The translations under genes and the position numbers were made by a program. A DNA stretch of 7,412 nucleotides from Planctomycetota bacterium (GTDB lineage: Bacteria; Planctomycetota; Phycisphaerae; UBA1845), in contig JADFRH010000076.1 of NCBI GenBank assembly GCA_022561415.1, positions 1,730-9,141 on the forward strand. The letters run 5' to 3'. The notes under the pieces are model-generated. The model was not told the origin of the DNA, ran no database searches, and saw only the letters and a list, made by a program, of their open reading frames with translations. Below, piece after piece: positions 4,966 through 7,412 of this stretch (the stretch's first letter is position 1; each line of letters starts with the position of its first letter).

Positions 4966-6096
4966 ATGACACAGACCATGCGAGCCATTCGCAAAATGAG
5001 CGCCGACAAGGGGCTCAGCGTTTGCGATGTTCCCGTGCCGACACCCGGTCCGGAAGACGTGCTCGTGTACGTCGAGGCCGCGAGTATCTGCGGTACCGAC
5101 CTGCACATCTGGAACTGGGACTCCTGGTCGCAGCGGCGCATCAAGCCGCCGCTCACGCTCGGGCACGAGTTCTGCGGCACGATCGTCGCCGTCGGCGACA
5201 AGGTGCGTGAGGCGTGTCTCGGCGACTACGTGTCGGCCGAGTCACACGTCACCTGCGGCATGTGCTATCAGTGCCGCACGGGGCAGGCCCACATGTGCCC
5301 CAACACGGAAATCCTCGGTGTTGATCGTGAGGGGGCATTCGCAAACTACGTCGTGGTACCTGAGAAGGTGATCTGGCAGAACGTGCGAGAGAAGCTGCCG
5401 CCCGAGATCGCCACGCTCCAGGAGCCGTTCGGCAACGCGGTCTTTGCGACGATGCACCAGGACCTTTCCGGGCAATCAGTGGCGGTCCTGGGCTGCGGAC
5501 CGATCGGGCTGTTCACCATCGCCATCTCCAAGGCCGTGGGCGCCAAAGACATCTTCGCTTCGGATATCCATCCGATGCGAATCGAACTGGCCAAGAAGAT
5601 GGGGGCGAGTGAGGTGTTCAACGCAGCCGACGACGGCGACATCGTCACGAAGATGGTCGCCGCCAACGGCGGGTACGGCGTCGACGTCGTGCTCGAAATG
5701 AGCGGCGCGCCCAGCGCAATCACGACGGCGTTTCGCGTGGTGCGCAACGGAGGGACGGTCATTCTGTTCGGCATCCCCGCCAAGCCCGTCGAAATCGACG
5801 TGGCCGAGAACATGATCTTCAAGAATCTCACGGTGCGGGCGCTGAACGGGCGGCGCATCTTCGACACCTGGTACAAGACGCGGTGGTTGCTGGAGAGCGG
5901 CGTGGTGGATCTTCGCCCGCTGATCACCCACCGGATCGGTATGGACGGGGTCAACGACGCGCTGGCCATGCTCCACCGAGGGGACGCGTGCAAGATCGTG
6001 GTTCTTCCCAACGACGGCAAGCCGCCCGAGATCACGCAACAACACCAGGCTCGCACGCCCGACCCGAACATCAGCGGTGCCCCGGTCCATCGCTGA
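4966..6096 (+). CDS. tdh: L-threonine 3-dehydrogenase (zinc-dependent MDR family)
   Basis: Oxidises L-threonine with NAD+ to 2-amino-3-ketobutyrate, which Kbl then cleaves to glycine and acetyl-CoA; no kbl is in the window. The 376 residues align along their length with E. coli Tdh. The catalytic zinc site is C42 (SICGTD), H67 and E68 (GHEF); the structural zinc site is C97, C100, C103 and C111 with the normal spacing. EPFGNAV (153-159) is the Tdh hallmark. GCGPIG (176-181) is the Rossmann loop, and D200 at the end of the second strand suits NAD rather than NADP. Near the C-terminus are GRRIFDTWYK and LITHRI, also Tdh-typical. The last 28 residues (from N349, rich in P, Q and polar residues) extend past the usual end of about 341-348 and look disordered. 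The start at 4966 has GGAG 7 nt upstream; M5 (ATG 4978) is an alternative closer to the E. coli start. Confidence 0.95.
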   Translation: MTQTMRAIRKMSADKGLSVCDVPVPTPGPEDVLVYVEAASICGTDLHIWNWDSWSQRRIKPPLTLGHEFCGTIVAVGDKVREACLGDYVSAESHVTCGMCYQCRTGQAHMCPNTEILGVDREGAFANYVVVPEKVIWQNVREKLPPEIATLQEPFGNAVFATMHQDLSGQSVAVLGCGPIGLFTIAISKAVGAKDIFASDIHPMRIELAKKMGASEVFNAADDGDIVTKMVAANGGYGVDVVLEMSGAPSAITTAFRVVRNGGTVILFGIPAKPVEIDVAENMIFKNLTVRALNGRRIFDTWYKTRWLLESGVVDLRPLITHRIGMDGVNDALAMLHRGDACKIVVLPNDGKPPEITQQHQARTPDPNISGAPVHR

Positions 6097-6131
6097 CGGG
6101 AACCCGTCCGCAACGGATCAGCGACCGGACC
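6084..6131 (+). other. Cloverleaf-like RNA fold over the tdh stop codon (possible terminator)
   Basis: A closing stem joins GGTCC (6084-6088) to GGACC (6127-6131) and CGCTG (6091-6095) to CAGCG (6119-6123). Inside are two hairpins: ACGG (6096-6099) with CCGT (6104-6107) around GAAC, and CCG (6108-6110) with CGG (6114-6116) around CAA. All listed pairs are Watson-Crick. The tdh stop codon (6094-6096) lies within it. No U-run follows, so it is not a standard intrinsic terminator. A separate 5-bp GCGCG/CGCGC hairpin lies at 6153-6169. The rest of the gap before fumC holds no convincing promoter. Confidence 0.4.
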
Positions 6132-6215
6132 CCGCTACCATCAAGTCCGCCCGCGCGTTACGATCGCGCCCTAGGCAACACACGGTTTCCGCACCGGCGA
6201 CGTTGGAGCACCACA

Positions 6216-7412
6216 ATGGCAAGTGACACGCGCATCGAAAAGGACAGCATGGGCGAGATGACCGTGCCGGCGACGGCCTACTGGGGAGCGCAGACCCAGC
6301 GGGCGTTCGAGAATTTTCCCATCAGCGGCTACCGGTTCTCGCGGCGATTCATTCGGGCGCTGGGCCTTGTCAAGCAGTCGGCCGCCAGGGTCAATCGCGA
6401 GTTGGGTAAGCTCGACCCCCAGCGCGCCGACCTGATCGTCAAGGCCGCCCAGGAGGTCGTCGACGGCAAGCTCGATGACCAATTCGTACTGGACATCTTC
6501 CAGACCGGGTCCGGCACGAGTTCGAACATGAACGCCAACGAGGTAATCAGCAACCGGGCGATCGAACTGGGCGGCGGGAAAATCGGCTCGCGCGAGCCGG
6601 TTCACCCCAACGATCACGTCAACATGGGGCAGTCGAGCAACGATGTCATTCCCACGGCGATTCACGTGTCGGCGGCCGAAGCCCTCCAGAATGACCTGGC
6701 GCCGGCGCTGACGCACCTGGCGGATGCTCTACGAGCCAAGGCAAAGGCCTTCGACAAGATCGTCAAGATCGGGCGGACACACCTGCAGGATGCGACGCCG
6801 GTTCGGCTCGGTCAGGAGTTTTCCGGCTATGCCCGCCAGGCGGAGCTGGCCTCGATGCGTGCGCTGAAGGCGGTCCAGGCGCTGCGTGAGCTACCGATCG
6901 GCGGGACGGCCGTGGGTACGGGAATCAACACCCATCCGGAGTTCGGCGCACGCATGGCCAAGGTGCTGAGCGAAGTGACGGGCATCGACTTCGTCGAAGC
7001 GGAGAATCACTTCGAAGCCCAGTCGGCTAAGGATGCCGTCTGCGAGGCGAGCGGGCAGCTCAAGACCATTGCGGTGAGTCTGACCAAGATCGCCAACGAC
7101 ATTCGCCTGCTCGGCAGCGGTCCACGCTGCGGCATCGGCGAACTGGCCATCCCCGCGATACAGCCCGGCAGCAGCATCATGCCGGGCAAGGTCAACCCGG
7201 TGATGAGCGAGATGATGGTACAGGTCTGCGGGCAGGTGATCGGCAACGACGCGGCCGTCACGGCCGGCTGCCGTGAGAGCTATTTCGAGCTGAACGTCGG
7301 TATGCCGCTGGTCGCCCACAACCTGCTGGAGTCGATTCGTTTGCTCAGCCGTGCGAGCAGGGTCTTTGCCGATCGCTGTGTCGCGGGAATCGAAGCCCAT
7401 GAGGATCGCTGC
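6216..7412 (+). CDS. fumC: Class II fumarate hydratase (fumarase C), 3' end beyond window
   Basis: The iron-independent TCA-cycle fumarase, which interconverts fumarate and L-malate as a cytoplasmic homotetramer. 399 codons are present of an expected 460 to 470; the frame is open to the right edge. The start ATG has GGAG 7 nt upstream and the product opens with the family's IEKDSMGEMTVPATAYWGAQT (residues 7-27). TGSGTSSNMNANEV (97-110), HPNDHVN (130-136) and GRTHLQDA (186-193, with catalytic H189) form the substrate site; GSSIMPGKVNP (318-328) is the fumarase/aspartase signature loop with catalytic S319, K325 and N327. VGTGINTHPEFG (233-244) also matches. The aspartase paralogue shares the signature, but IEKDSMGE at the start and the H-P-N-D-H-V-N segment fit fumarase better. 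All key residues seen are intact. It lies 119 bp after tdh on the same strand. Confidence 0.95.
   Translation, partial: MASDTRIEKDSMGEMTVPATAYWGAQTQRAFENFPISGYRFSRRFIRALGLVKQSAARVNRELGKLDPQRADLIVKAAQEVVDGKLDDQFVLDIFQTGSGTSSNMNANEVISNRAIELGGGKIGSREPVHPNDHVNMGQSSNDVIPTAIHVSAAEALQNDLAPALTHLADALRAKAKAFDKIVKIGRTHLQDATPVRLGQEFSGYARQAELASMRALKAVQALRELPIGGTAVGTGINTHPEFGARMAKVLSEVTGIDFVEAENHFEAQSAKDAVCEASGQLKTIAVSLTKIANDIRLLGSGPRCGIGELAIPAIQPGSSIMPGKVNPVMSEMMVQVCGQVIGNDAAVTAGCRESYFELNVGMPLVAHNLLESIRLLSRASRVFADRCVAGIEAHEDRC

Noticed and set aside
5346..6113. 255-residue minus-strand frame opposite tdh, and similar frames opposite fumC
   Set aside because: They are shadows of strongly recognisable plus-strand enzymes.

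Overview
This GC-rich window (roughly 60% by eye) looks like bacterial chromosome, most likely from a planctomycete or a relative. I infer this from three things: a LolA-like periplasmic protein of a type I associate with that phylum; a palindromic intergenic repeat whose chance translations (LPWA.., PFRA.., LKGRNN..) are familiar as spurious hypothetical proteins from planctomycete genomes; and short heptamer repeats between genes. None of this is proof of taxonomy. I see no rRNA, tRNA, CRISPR array, transposase, integrase or phage gene.

Layout. On the minus strand at the left edge are the start of a secreted protein of unknown function (1-215) and an 88-residue uncharacterised protein (306-572). 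Arrays of degenerate 7-bp repeats lie on both sides of the small gene. On the plus strand is a class II histone-deacetylase-like amidohydrolase (737-1687), convergent with a minus-strand Hsp20 small heat-shock protein (1794-2249). The gap between those two holds a nested palindrome built from 7- and 8-bp repeats that probably ends both transcripts. Hsp20 has a long leader and a promoter-like sequence whose spacer contains a perfect 9-bp inverted repeat. The gene-free stretch 2250-2839 holds that promoter, a 180-bp REP/BIME-like palindromic element (2456-2633) and a potentially structured leader.

From 2840 onward everything is on the plus strand with short gaps of 51 to 119 bp: a cobalamin-binding domain fused to a MeaB-type GTPase, the LolA-like exported protein, L-threonine 3-dehydrogenase (tdh), and the first 399 codons of class II fumarase (fumC), cut by the window end.

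Functionally, the right half is central carbon metabolism. The fusion protein should serve a B12-dependent acyl-CoA mutase whose catalytic subunit is not here. Such mutases feed succinyl-CoA into the TCA cycle, where fumarase acts. Tdh starts threonine catabolism to glycine and acetyl-CoA. Co-transcription is possible from the spacing but not shown. I found no unmistakable new multi-gene system. The most interesting items are the mutase-less B12/MeaB fusion without a C-terminal dimerisation arm, the palindrome inside the hsp20 promoter, the 7-bp repeat families and a cloverleaf-like fold over the tdh stop codon.
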